Part shown: piece after piece, positions 24,897 to 33,874 of the stretch
How positions within the stretch are numbered: the stretch's first letter is position 1
How the letters are laid out: the number at the start of each line of letters is the position of its first letter
Assembly: GCA_902569115.1 (NCBI GenBank)
Contig: CACFTI010000020.1
Span: 1 to 41,459 of the forward strand
DNA from: an uncultured Verrucomicrobiota bacterium
GTDB lineage: Bacteria; Verrucomicrobiota; Verrucomicrobiia; Opitutales; Seribacteraceae
Reading direction: 5' to 3'
DNA length: 41,459 bases
Made by a program: the position numbers and the translations under genes
The notes under the pieces: generated by a model
What the model was told of the DNA's origin: nothing
What the model saw: only the letters and a program-made list of their open reading frames with translations
Databases searched by the model: none

Positions 24897-26708
24897 TTAT
24901 GGAGTAATCTGCTGATCATATAATTTACGATAAATAGAACTGGACTCGTAAATTTCGTCGTGTGTGCCATCAGCAACAACCTTACCTCCATCCATAACCA
25001 GTATACGATCCGCTAATCGAACAGAACTAAAACGGTGAGCAATCATTATCGTAGTTTTTCCTTGAATGAGAGCCTTCATTGCATCCTGAATTTTCTCTTC
25101 ATTCTCTGAATCTAGAGCTGAAGTGGCTTCGTCCAGGATCAAAATGGGTGAATTGCGATAAAAAGCTCTAGCTAAGGCAAGTCTTTGTAATTGTCCTCCG
25201 GAAACTCGGGTGGCTTTTTCCCCCAATCTTGCCTGTAATTTCATTGGTAATTCATCAATGAACTCGAGAGCATTCGATGCTTTTGCGGCTTCTTCAATTG
25301 AATCTTTAGTATATTTAGATTTTCCAATTGCTATGTTTTCTTCAACCGAAACATCAAAAAGAAAAGGTTTTTGAGGAACCAAGGAAATTGACTCTCTTAA
25401 ATCTTTTAATGAAAACTTCTTTATATTTGTGCCATCAATTAGAATATTTCCACTGGTAGGGTCCTGGAAACGACAGAGCATGTTAATCAGAGTAGACTTT
25501 CCTGCTCCACTGGGACCAACCAAGGCTATGGACTCACCAGCTTTGATTGAAAGATTCAACTCGTGTAATGCGGGATTCGCTTCTTTATCCTCATGAAATG
25601 ATTCGTATGTAAAGGATACAGATTTAAATTCGATCCCATTTTGAATTATAGGAAATGAGGAAGGAGATGCTTGCTGTTTAACAGTTTCCTTGGCATGAAG
25701 AATTTCATTTAGTCTTTGGAGAGAAGCCAGGGCTTCTTTAATTTTATTATTTATTCCTCCAAGTTTCTTTATCGGATCATAAGCAATGTATAGGGCAGTA
25801 ATAACCGGCACTACAGCATCCAACCTGATCGAGGATTTTGCAGCGTGAAATATTGCAAACGAAATCCCCACAGCAGTAAGAATTTCGATGAGTGGAGTTA
25901 ATATGTGAGCATATTTTACTACCTTCATTCTTGCCTGTAGGAACTCTTCGGATGATTGCCTCAACCGTTCCTCTTCCCTAGATTCTAAATTAAATGCCCT
26001 GACTTCACGATAAGCAGATAAGTTTTCACTTAATACAGCAGTCATGCTACCGACTTTTTTCTGCATACCTAAAGCTTTTCTCATAAGCAATTCCCCAACT
26101 CTGCGTATAGGAAAAACACAGACAGGAATCACCACAAGACAAAGTAAAATAAAACTCATCCCTTCGCGCTGGATTGCCATGATCACGAGAGCAACTAGGG
26201 CACCAACAAATGTAACGGGTTGCCTGACGAGATCATTACTTACACCAAGCAGGGCAGACTGAAGTTGGGCGGTATCCGAAGTTATACGACTGAGCAAGTC
26301 ACCTTCCTGATTTTTTTGAAAAAAAGAAACTGGCAGTCTTTGAACTTTCGAAAAAACTTGTAAACGAATTTTTTCAAGCACTCGCAAACCGCAATAATTA
26401 ATCAAATAACTATTAAAGTAGCCACTTGTTCCACGAATTATAAAAACAGTGGGAAACCAAGCGATGAGATAAAATAATTCAAAATTCGAAAGAGTAGGGG
26501 AGCCTGTGCCCTGGTCTGGAAAAATCCTTGGGAATACCTGATCGACCATAAAGGGAAGACCAAACCCGCTAGAAACTCCGTATATAAGCCCACAAAACAG
26601 TGCACCAACAAAAGGTAACCAATAAGGTTTTAACAGACTGAAGTAAGGAAAAAAACTTTTATAGCCCAGAGTTTCTCCTATCGGAGCCTTAATCTTCTTA
26701 TTTGTCAT
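24897..26708 (-). CDS. MsbA-like ABC exporter (fused permease and ATPase)
   Basis: A 603-residue half-transporter with a six-helix transmembrane domain (about residues 28-310), then an ATPase with Walker A GPSGAGKST (398-406), signature VSGGQLQRLALARA (502-515), Walker B ILILDEATSALD and H-loop IAHR. It acts as a homodimer and may flip lipid A or another lipid or drug. The closest general type is MsbA/lipid A exporter, but substrate is not determined by the motifs. The start overlaps the end of malQ by 11 nt, so the two are probably co-transcribed. Confidence 0.87.
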   Translation of the reverse strand: MTNKKIKAPIGETLGYKSFFPYFSLLKPYWLPFVGALFCGLIYGVSSGFGLPFMVDQVFPRIFPDQGTGSPTLSNFELFYLIAWFPTVFIIRGTSGYFNSYLINYCGLRVLEKIRLQVFSKVQRLPVSFFQKNQEGDLLSRITSDTAQLQSALLGVSNDLVRQPVTFVGALVALVIMAIQREGMSFILLCLVVIPVCVFPIRRVGELLMRKALGMQKKVGSMTAVLSENLSAYREVRAFNLESREEERLRQSSEEFLQARMKVVKYAHILTPLIEILTAVGISFAIFHAAKSSIRLDAVVPVITALYIAYDPIKKLGGINNKIKEALASLQRLNEILHAKETVKQQASPSSFPIIQNGIEFKSVSFTYESFHEDKEANPALHELNLSIKAGESIALVGPSGAGKSTLINMLCRFQDPTSGNILIDGTNIKKFSLKDLRESISLVPQKPFLFDVSVEENIAIGKSKYTKDSIEEAAKASNALEFIDELPMKLQARLGEKATRVSGGQLQRLALARAFYRNSPILILDEATSALDSENEEKIQDAMKALIQGKTTIMIAHRFSSVRLADRILVMDGGKVVADGTHDEIYESSSIYRKLYDQQITP

Positions 26709-28245
26709 TAACTTTGAGTCTCCCTGTAATTTTAGCTTGTTCCCTCAAATAACTCGAGCTTTCAAATAGACTATTCAATTGAGTATGACTCATTCTCCAC
26801 TGCCAATTCCCACTTGCTAAACCGGGACTATTCAACCTCGCCTCAGAACCAAGACCAAGCAGGTCCTGCACAGGAACAATAACCAGGGGGGAAACGGTAC
26901 GGTAAGCAAACCTTAAAAGGTCCCAAGAAGGGTAGTCTCCGGATACATTAAGGTAGGATCGAAAATTCCCACGAATTTCCTCGTCCGCTTTATCATACCA
27001 CCCGCATGTTGTATCATTATCATGCGTCCCAAGATACAAAACTAAGTTTTTGGCCAAATTGTGAGGTAAATATAAATTCTTTGAGTCTCCATCAAATGCA
27101 AACTGTAAAACAGCCATTCCCGGCAAACCCGCTTGGTCCCTCAAAAATCTTACTTCCTCGGTTATTAACCCTAAATCTTCGGCAAGGAAAGGTCGTTGGG
27201 GGAATACTTCATTAATTTGAGACCAGAATTTAATTCCCGGACCATTTTCCCAGTGACCATCCTTGGCAATACCGCTTGAGGAGGGAATACTCCAATAATC
27301 ATGAAATGCTCTAAAATGATCAATCCTCACGATATCAAAGATTTCTACTTGTGCCTCCAAACGTTGAATCCACCAAGAAAAGTCGTCGTCTTCATGAACT
27401 TCCCACCGGTAAAGCGGATTACCCCATGATTGCCCATCTTGATTAAAGTAATCAGGGGGAACACCAGCTACATTTTGAAACGGGAAACTCTCCGAATTCA
27501 ACTGAAACAAAGATTGATTTGCCCAGACATCAGAAGAATCGGGTGCAGCATAAATCGGTAAATCGCCTAGAATTGAGATACCTTTTTCATTTGCATAAGT
27601 CTTGAGCTCAGTCCATTGAGCGAAAAATAGATACTGTAAAAATATATAAAAATTACAGTCATCAGCATATTTAGATTCAATCGTAACAAAGTCGATCGGG
27701 CTTCGATACTCTTCTTCCCAGGACCACCAGGGATGATTATTATGAGCTGATTTTAAGGTCTGAAAACATGCGAAAGCTTGGAGCCATGAATATTTTTTCT
27801 TAAACGCGTCGATACTGCCATATTTAAGTTCCAAGACATTTCGATTGCCCTGGAAGTTCAAATAAGCTGTCCGAGCTAATGTAGAAAAAACCTTATAAAG
27901 TTCTCCATAATCAGTAAATTCAGCTGGCAGTTCCTGGAGTGGAAATAAATCAGTTTCAGTCAATAGACCAATTTCTTGCAGAGGTTTCCAATCTATAAAA
28001 TAGGGGTTACCTGCATTTGAACAAAATACTTGGTAAGGAGAATCTCCAAAACCAGTTGGGCCGAGGGGACAGGTTTGCCAATATGAAAAACCTGCCATTT
28101 CAAGAAAATCGACAAGACTCCTCGCTTCTGCACCCAATGCACCAATTCCTTGAGATCCGGGTAAAGAAGAAGGATGAAGAAGTAAACCGGCTGCACGACC
28201 ATCCATCCAGGGAGGAAGGGATTGCGAGATATGCGAATTAGACAT
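26698..28245 (-). CDS. malQ: 4-alpha-glucanotransferase (amylomaltase, GH77)
   Basis: Disproportionates maltodextrins by moving glucan chains between acceptors, a partner for the debranching enzyme at the window start. A 515-residue plant/Thermus-type GH77 protein. The N-terminal LLLHPSSLPGSQGIGALG is diagnostic; the nucleophile is Asp309 (VRIDHFRAF), the acid/base Glu356 (FLAEDLG) and the third acid Asp409 (GTHDND). The 250s loop motif VAGVPPDYFNQDGQSWGNP is complete. It lies 34 nt downstream of lepB. Confidence 0.93.
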   Translation of the reverse strand: MSNSHISQSLPPWMDGRAAGLLLHPSSLPGSQGIGALGAEARSLVDFLEMAGFSYWQTCPLGPTGFGDSPYQVFCSNAGNPYFIDWKPLQEIGLLTETDLFPLQELPAEFTDYGELYKVFSTLARTAYLNFQGNRNVLELKYGSIDAFKKKYSWLQAFACFQTLKSAHNNHPWWSWEEEYRSPIDFVTIESKYADDCNFYIFLQYLFFAQWTELKTYANEKGISILGDLPIYAAPDSSDVWANQSLFQLNSESFPFQNVAGVPPDYFNQDGQSWGNPLYRWEVHEDDDFSWWIQRLEAQVEIFDIVRIDHFRAFHDYWSIPSSSGIAKDGHWENGPGIKFWSQINEVFPQRPFLAEDLGLITEEVRFLRDQAGLPGMAVLQFAFDGDSKNLYLPHNLAKNLVLYLGTHDNDTTCGWYDKADEEIRGNFRSYLNVSGDYPSWDLLRFAYRTVSPLVIVPVQDLLGLGSEARLNSPGLASGNWQWRMSHTQLNSLFESSSYLREQAKITGRLKVNDK

Positions 28246-28279
28246 AATGCATATTGTGCGAATTTTAGGCTAGAATTAT

Positions 28280-29695
28280 TTAATCAGCAAAACCCCATCT
28301 TTTGGTAAATGGATAGTAAACTAAAAAAGCCCGGCCAATGATTTCATTCTCAGGCACAAATCCCCAAGCCCGGCCATCGAGGCTATCCGTAGAATTATCA
28401 CCCATAGCAAAAAAGGCTTTCTTGCCGGTTGGATTTTCATTCGCCTTGGGCACTTTGATCGTTGCCTGATTTGTTAAGATTCCTTCCGCTCGATAACCGG
28501 GAAATGCATCATCTGGAACTGCGTTAGGATCAGACGCCAAATCTTCCACGCGTTTACGATTCCGATCAAAGGCAGTTTTTCCATTCAATGGAATACCGTT
28601 TCTGTAAACAACTCCCGGCACGCCTTTACGAACATCGGTGCCATTTGTGAAAATACTTTCGGGCACTTTCATTTGCAAAACATCCCCAGGTTCACCAACC
28701 AACCTCTTAATGTAGTATTTGTCTTCCCCGATCTGACTGACAACGCCAGTTCCAATTTTTCGATTAAATTCATCAATCGAGCCAGTCCTAAAAACTGCAG
28801 GGTCACCTGATTTCGGATGAACAAAATTATAACTGAAACGATCCACAAACAATGCATCCCCTAAGAGAATATCAAATCCCAATAAAAGATCCCCTTTATT
28901 GAAATGCTTGTCACTTAATTTCAACCGATTGCTCGGGAAACCTTGATCCTGAGTGACAATCAAAGGTAGATCCTGAAGACTCTCAACGCCGGCAAATCTT
29001 TTTGCGATTAGTTCATCCAAATCAAATTCAGCTGGTACTCGAAGCACATGATCTTTTCCTCCAACTTCAAACACATACTCACGCACAGTGGCAGGAAAAA
29101 TAAAAAAACGACCTTCCGGGAATTTGGCATCATCGAAACGAAAACTCATTTGACCTTGAAGCTTAAGGTACAAATTCCCGGAAGACTCGGCCTCCAGGCT
29201 AAAGTGAGAAGCTCCCAAAAAGAGTTTATCTACAAATCTTCCAACAAAACCTGGCGTGCTTTCTTTGTCCTCATAAACATGAGGTTGCATCCCTGAAAAC
29301 GACGGGTACATGGAATTGGTTGGAATAATGAAAGGCTGAACAAAAAAACTTCTAATTCCAATGACCACAATCGCTGCAACCAGCAACATCTCCACATTCT
29401 CAAACCAAGATTTTTTATGGTAATACAAATCTCCTGATTTCTGGAGTTGAACATCGACTTCTTTCGCTTTTTCTTCCAATTGAGTTCCTGAAAGAGGCTT
29501 TTCTGAAAGAGCTTTTTTGAGACCATCATTTGCAGATTGTAAGTTTTGAGCATCTTCTTCACTCAAAAGATCTTTTCTGTAGTCATAGACCTTTTGACCC
29601 AAGCGCAAAATTTCTTTGGAACCTTTTTTTTGGGAGCGTGTAGCTTTAACAAATTCTTTTTTTGGATTAGCGTCGTTGTTGTTTGTTTCACTCAT
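28280..29695 (-). CDS. lepB: Signal peptidase I, enlarged form
   Basis: Cleaves signal peptides from exported proteins. It has a charged N-terminal region of about 95 residues, one membrane helix (about 101-118), the catalytic Ser128 (IPTNSMYPSF), the general base Lys330 (YYIKRLVGEPGD) and the box E motif AMGDNSTDSLDGRAWGFVP near residue 437. In E. coli the Ser and Lys are about 55 residues apart; here the distance is 202, because of an inserted beta-rich segment (about 140-290). The start ATG lies within a palindrome (29686-29703). It follows lepA in the same direction, the classical lepA-lepB order. Confidence 0.9.
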   Translation of the reverse strand: MSETNNNDANPKKEFVKATRSQKKGSKEILRLGQKVYDYRKDLLSEEDAQNLQSANDGLKKALSEKPLSGTQLEEKAKEVDVQLQKSGDLYYHKKSWFENVEMLLVAAIVVIGIRSFFVQPFIIPTNSMYPSFSGMQPHVYEDKESTPGFVGRFVDKLFLGASHFSLEAESSGNLYLKLQGQMSFRFDDAKFPEGRFFIFPATVREYVFEVGGKDHVLRVPAEFDLDELIAKRFAGVESLQDLPLIVTQDQGFPSNRLKLSDKHFNKGDLLLGFDILLGDALFVDRFSYNFVHPKSGDPAVFRTGSIDEFNRKIGTGVVSQIGEDKYYIKRLVGEPGDVLQMKVPESIFTNGTDVRKGVPGVVYRNGIPLNGKTAFDRNRKRVEDLASDPNAVPDDAFPGYRAEGILTNQATIKVPKANENPTGKKAFFAMGDNSTDSLDGRAWGFVPENEIIGRAFLVYYPFTKRWGFAD

Positions 29696-29707
29696 GAGTA
29701 AAATCTA

Positions 29708-31525
29708 CTAGGTGGTACTTTTAAGAATCTGTACAAAGGCTTCCTGCGGTATGTTCACACTCCCAATTTGTTTCATTCTCTTTTTTCCTTCTTTTTGCTT
29801 TTCAAGGAGTTTTCTTTTTCTGGAAATGTCTCCGCCATAACATTTGGCAGTAACATCTTTCCTTAGAGCACTAATTGTTTCTCTGGCAATAACCTTTCCC
29901 CCAACTGACGCCTGGAGAGCAATTTTAAAAAGTTGCCGGGGTAAAATCTCTTTTAGCTTTGCACAAAGTGCCCTACCCTTTGCTTCAGCTTTGTCTTGAT
30001 GGACTATGGTCGAAAATGCATCTACAGGTTCATTATTCACTAAAATTTCCATCCTAACCAGAGAAGATTCTACATAATCGGACATATCATAATCCATTGA
30101 TCCATACCCATGGGTTATGCTTTTCAAACGATCGTTAAAATCAACTAGAATTTCATTTAATGGCAACACACAGGTCATCATGACCCGAGTCTCGTCAATA
30201 GTCTCGGTATCGTTGCAACTACCTCTTTTCTCCGTAACAAGCGCAAGTAGATCCCCAATAGAACTATTCGGCGCATGAATCCTAGCTATGATCGTAGGTT
30301 CCTGAATTCGACCAATCAAAGTAACATCCGGTAGTTCCAATGGGTTATCGATTTCGATCATTTCCCCGGAAGTCATAAAAACACGATAGATTACGCTTGG
30401 GTAGGTGGAGATTAAATCAAGATCATACTCACGCCTAAGTCTTTCCTGAATAATTTCCATATGCAATAGTCCAAGAAAACCACAGCGGAAACCAAAACCC
30501 AAGGCAACCGAAGTTTCAGATTGGAAAGTAAAGGCGGCGTCATTTAAACGGAGTTTCCCTACACTCTTCTTCAATTTCTCATAATCTGAGGTGTCCAGCG
30601 GATATAATCCGCTAAATACCATAGGGCGTACTTCCTTGTATCCAGGAAGCATTTCAGTGGCTGGCTCGTCACTCAGGGTTAAAGTGTCCCCAATTTTTAT
30701 TTCAGCCACATCCCTAATTCCTGTAACCACATAGCCAACCTCCCCTTCCTGCAATGATTCCATGGGAACAGGAGCGGGACAAAACTTGCCGATCTCCTTG
30801 ATCTGTGTCTTTCTCTGGTCGCTCATTAAGGTTAAGCTTTTGTTCAAAGGTAAAGTACCAGAAAAAACCCGAACATAGCAGATGACACCCTTAAAGGAGT
30901 CAAATTGGTTATCAAATACCAACGCACGACTCTTAGAGTGATCAGCCCAACGCGGTGGAGGTAATCTTTTGACTACGGCTTCGAGTATTTCATCCACACC
31001 AATTCCTGATTTACCACTTGCGAGAATCGCATCCTCAGCAGGGATCGCGAGTGTATCTTCAATTTGCCGCGACACGCGTTCCACATCGGCTGACGGAAGA
31101 TCAACCTTGTTGATTACCGGAATAATTTCGAGTCCTTGTGTTTCGGCAAGCTGGGCATTGGCAAGAGTTTGAGCCTCCACACCCTGAGAAGCATCAATGA
31201 GGAGCAGGGCCCCCTCACATGCAGCCAAACTTCTCGAAACTTCATAGGAAAAATCGACATGCCCGGGAGTATCAATCAGATTAAATAAATATTCCTGACC
31301 ATCTACTGCCCGATAATTTAATGAAACCGGGTGACATTTGATCGTAATCCCTCTTTCCCGCTCCAAATCCATCGAATCCAGCAGCTGTTCCTTCATTTCG
31401 CGCTCCATTACCGTACGGGTACGCTCAAGGAGTCGATCGGACAGTGTAGTCTTGCCGTGATCGACATGCGCAATGATACAAAAATTTCTGATCTTGTTCG
31501 TTTCCACCATTAAATAGTTGACCAC
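29708..31525 (-). CDS. lepA: Elongation factor 4 (LepA)
   Basis: Ribosome-binding GTPase that back-translocates or helps ribosome assembly. G motifs are present: AHVDHGKTT (G1), DTPGHVDFSYEV (G3) and NKVDLPSAD (G4). EF-4-specific segments are AFTFQSETSVALGFGFRCGFLG, GYGSMDYDM and the C-terminal domain ending NIPQEAFVQILK. The first in-frame start is GTG at 31525, with AAGGA 8 nt upstream; ATG at 31510 would remove five residues but lacks a ribosome-binding site. The length of 605 is normal. It is divergent from dapA. Confidence 0.94.
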   Translation of the reverse strand: MVNYLMVETNKIRNFCIIAHVDHGKTTLSDRLLERTRTVMEREMKEQLLDSMDLERERGITIKCHPVSLNYRAVDGQEYLFNLIDTPGHVDFSYEVSRSLAACEGALLLIDASQGVEAQTLANAQLAETQGLEIIPVINKVDLPSADVERVSRQIEDTLAIPAEDAILASGKSGIGVDEILEAVVKRLPPPRWADHSKSRALVFDNQFDSFKGVICYVRVFSGTLPLNKSLTLMSDQRKTQIKEIGKFCPAPVPMESLQEGEVGYVVTGIRDVAEIKIGDTLTLSDEPATEMLPGYKEVRPMVFSGLYPLDTSDYEKLKKSVGKLRLNDAAFTFQSETSVALGFGFRCGFLGLLHMEIIQERLRREYDLDLISTYPSVIYRVFMTSGEMIEIDNPLELPDVTLIGRIQEPTIIARIHAPNSSIGDLLALVTEKRGSCNDTETIDETRVMMTCVLPLNEILVDFNDRLKSITHGYGSMDYDMSDYVESSLVRMEILVNNEPVDAFSTIVHQDKAEAKGRALCAKLKEILPRQLFKIALQASVGGKVIARETISALRKDVTAKCYGGDISRKRKLLEKQKEGKKRMKQIGSVNIPQEAFVQILKSTT

Positions 31526-31595
31526 TCATATTTTCCTTTCGAGAAAGGGAAGGGAAAATTAAAGCGGGAAATCTTTTCTCACATATTTATTGATA

Positions 31596-32477
31596 ATGGA
31601 CAAGAAACTACTTCACGGAGTTCACACAGCTCTTATTACACCCATGAAAGATGGAAAGGTCTCCTATAGAGATCTTGAAAACCTTATTTCGAAACAAATT
31701 GATGGAAATGTTTCGGGATTGGTACCATGCGGAACTACTGGAGAGTCCCCTACCCTTTGCAAAGACGAGCACCTAGAAGTGATTCGTCAGACCATTGGCA
31801 TGGCAAACGGAAAAGTACCGGTGATAGCCGGAACGGGAGCCAACTCTACTCAGGAAGCGCTTTTTCTCACAGAAAATGCAGATCAAGCAGGAGCTGATGC
31901 TTTTCTAATTGTAGCCCCATATTACAACAAACCCTCTCAGGAAGGATTGTTTGCCCACTTCTCAGCGATTGCCAAAAGAACTGAAAAACCAATAGTTCTC
32001 TATTCCATTCCATCGCGCTGCGGTATTGAGATTGCTACGGATACTGTAAAACGCTTACGAGAAAACCACCCCCATATTTGTGCACTTAAAGAAGCCGGAG
32101 GACGGTCCAGCAAGGTTTCGGAAACGGTTGTCGCATTAGATTCGGACTTCACCGTTCTATCGGGAGACGATGGGCTGACCTTACCATTCATGGCTTGTGG
32201 AGCTAAAGGGGTTGTTAGCGTTGCCTCCAACCTTATTCCTCAAAAAGTGGTTTCTCTTGTCTCCCTTGCCTTGGAAGGGAAATTTATCGATGCCCAAAAT
32301 ATTCATCTCGAAAATTATAATTTTTTCACCGACATTTTTTGCGAGCCAAACCCTGTGCCCATTAAAACTTTATTACATTTGAAAAATGTAATTAGTTCCG
32401 CGGAAGTTCGTCTTCCTCTTTCCCCTGTATCTGCTTCAAACATGCAACTGTTGGAAAAAATCGCTTCAGATCTGTAG
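31596..32477 (+). CDS. dapA: 4-hydroxy-tetrahydrodipicolinate synthase
   Basis: Condenses pyruvate with aspartate semialdehyde, the first committed step to lysine and meso-diaminopimelate. Numbered from ATG at 31596: the GTTGESPTL substrate motif starts at residue 46, the catalytic Tyr is residue 136 (IVLYSIP) and the Schiff-base Lys is residue 165 (CALKEAGG). The length of 293 is normal. A TTG two codons upstream (31590) is in frame, but ATG is favoured. It is the first gene of a plus-strand unit with dapB and ruvA. Confidence 0.93.
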   Translation: MDKKLLHGVHTALITPMKDGKVSYRDLENLISKQIDGNVSGLVPCGTTGESPTLCKDEHLEVIRQTIGMANGKVPVIAGTGANSTQEALFLTENADQAGADAFLIVAPYYNKPSQEGLFAHFSAIAKRTEKPIVLYSIPSRCGIEIATDTVKRLRENHPHICALKEAGGRSSKVSETVVALDSDFTVLSGDDGLTLPFMACGAKGVVSVASNLIPQKVVSLVSLALEGKFIDAQNIHLENYNFFTDIFCEPNPVPIKTLLHLKNVISSAEVRLPLSPVSASNMQLLEKIASDL

Positions 32478-32486
32478 ACCTTATTT

Positions 32487-33228
32487 ATGAAGAATAAAAT
32501 ATTACTTTGCGGGTCGAAAGGAAGAATGGGGCAAGCCATTTCAAGAATTGCAGTCGATCATAATTGCGAAATAACTGCTCCCGTCGATCAGGGAGACGAT
32601 GCAGCCGAAAAAATAAATGATTGTGATGTTGTCATCGATTTCCTCCCTAGCAGATGCCACCCTACCTATGGCTGAAATTGCAGCCAATTCAGGAAAACCC
32701 ATGGTGATCGGAACGACCGGACATGACAAAGATCTTAAACAAAAAATCATTGATACTCTTGCCCCGATTCCAGTCGTTTGGGCAGGAAACTTCTCCACGG
32801 GTGTTAATCTTCTATTTTTTCTGACCCAACAGGCTGCACGCGTTCTCGATACGAATAGTGATTTCGATCCTGAAGTTTTAGAAATGCATCACCGACTCAA
32901 GAAAGATGCACCGAGTGGAACTGCAGATCGTTTGCTTGAAATAATCAAAGATTCCAGAAATGCGGCTGATTCAGATATCACTCATGGAAGGAGCGGCATC
33001 CCTGGAGAAAGAAAAAACGAAGAAATTGGGTCTCATGCGATCCGGGGAGGTGACATCGTTGGTGAGCATACCGTTATGTTTGCCGGGACTGGAGAAAGAA
33101 TCGAACTTACCCACCGAGCAACCGACCGTGTAATTTTTGCCGCTGGTGCACTCAAGGCAGCAAACTGGGTTATTCAACAACCAGCTGGACTGTACTCGAT
33201 GCAGGATGTTTTGGGACTACAGGGATAG
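32487..33228 (+). pseudogene. dapB: 4-hydroxy-tetrahydrodipicolinate reductase, frameshifted in the given sequence
   Basis: The reading frame begins with the DapB nucleotide-binding motif CGSKGRMGQAI, runs to DCDVVIDF, then leaves the expected sequence and stops at TGA after PTYG. The correct continuation (LADATLPMAEIAANSGKP) sits in the +1 frame and goes on normally through GTTGHDKDL, the catalytic EMHHRLKKDAPSGTA and the C-terminal LYSMQDVLGL. Removing one C at 32642-32643 restores DFSLADAT, which matches the DFS-x3-AT pattern of DapB and gives a 246-residue protein of normal length. Either a real one-base insertion or a sequence error. The gene lies 9 nt after dapA, which is intact. Confidence 0.88.
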
Positions 33229-33235
33229 ATAAAAC

Positions 33236-33874
33236 ATGATTGCATTTATCAAAGGACAGTTAATTGAGTGTCAACTCACACTTGCTATTTTGGAAGTCAA
33301 TGGGATTGGGTACGAAGTTCATGTTCCCTTAACGACGGTAGAGAGGCTTCCCTCTCTGGGTGATGCGGTGAAATTATTCACGCATGCAACTTATCGCGAA
33401 GATTCCCAAACTCTCTATGGCTTTATCGATCGTGAATCCAGGGATTTCTTCCGCATGATTGTTGATAAAGTTTCAGGAATCGGACCAAAAATCGCACTCA
33501 ACTTATTGGGTTCTCTTTCTTTACAGACTCTCAAAGTTTCCATCGCAAGTGGCGATGTAGCCATGCTCTCAAAAGCACAGGGATTGGGAAAAAAAACGGC
33601 TGAGCGTATTGTCGTAGAGTTGAAAGACAAAGTCTTGCCCAAAGAACTTTCTCAGGAAACTAAGGTAAGCCCTTCCAGCTTGGATACAAGCCACCATGCA
33701 GATATCAGTCAAAACCTTACGAATTTCCAGGACGCAGTATCTGCTCTCCTCACACTCGGTTATAAAGCAACTGATGCGGACTTAGCCATACGTCGTGCAT
33801 CAGAGAGCATGGATGAAAATGCAAGTACTGAGGAGTTGATCAGGTTGGCTCTCACCAAAGGAAAAGCCTCTTAA
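33236..33874 (+). CDS. ruvA: Holliday junction branch-migration protein RuvA
   Basis: DNA-binding tetramer that holds Holliday junctions for the RuvB motor. A 212-residue protein with the three usual domains: an OB-fold N terminus (MIAFIKGQLIE), two helix-hairpin-helix motifs (VSGIGPKIALNLLG, about 78-91, and AQGLGKKTAERIVVELK, about 113-129), and, after a Ser/His-rich linker, a C-terminal RuvB-binding domain with AVSALLTLGYKATDADLAI. ATG at 33236 is 8 nt after the dapB stop. Its stop overlaps the convergent thiD stop in a shared TTAA. Confidence 0.94.
   Translation: MIAFIKGQLIECQLTLAILEVNGIGYEVHVPLTTVERLPSLGDAVKLFTHATYREDSQTLYGFIDRESRDFFRMIVDKVSGIGPKIALNLLGSLSLQTLKVSIASGDVAMLSKAQGLGKKTAERIVVELKDKVLPKELSQETKVSPSSLDTSHHADISQNLTNFQDAVSALLTLGYKATDADLAIRRASESMDENASTEELIRLALTKGKAS

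Noticed and set aside
31428-31529. ATG just upstream of lepA opening a 33-codon overlapping frame (possible leader peptide)
   Set aside because: The frame lies almost wholly within lepA in another phase and has no attenuator-like codon run. The nearby AAGGA serves the lepA start equally well.
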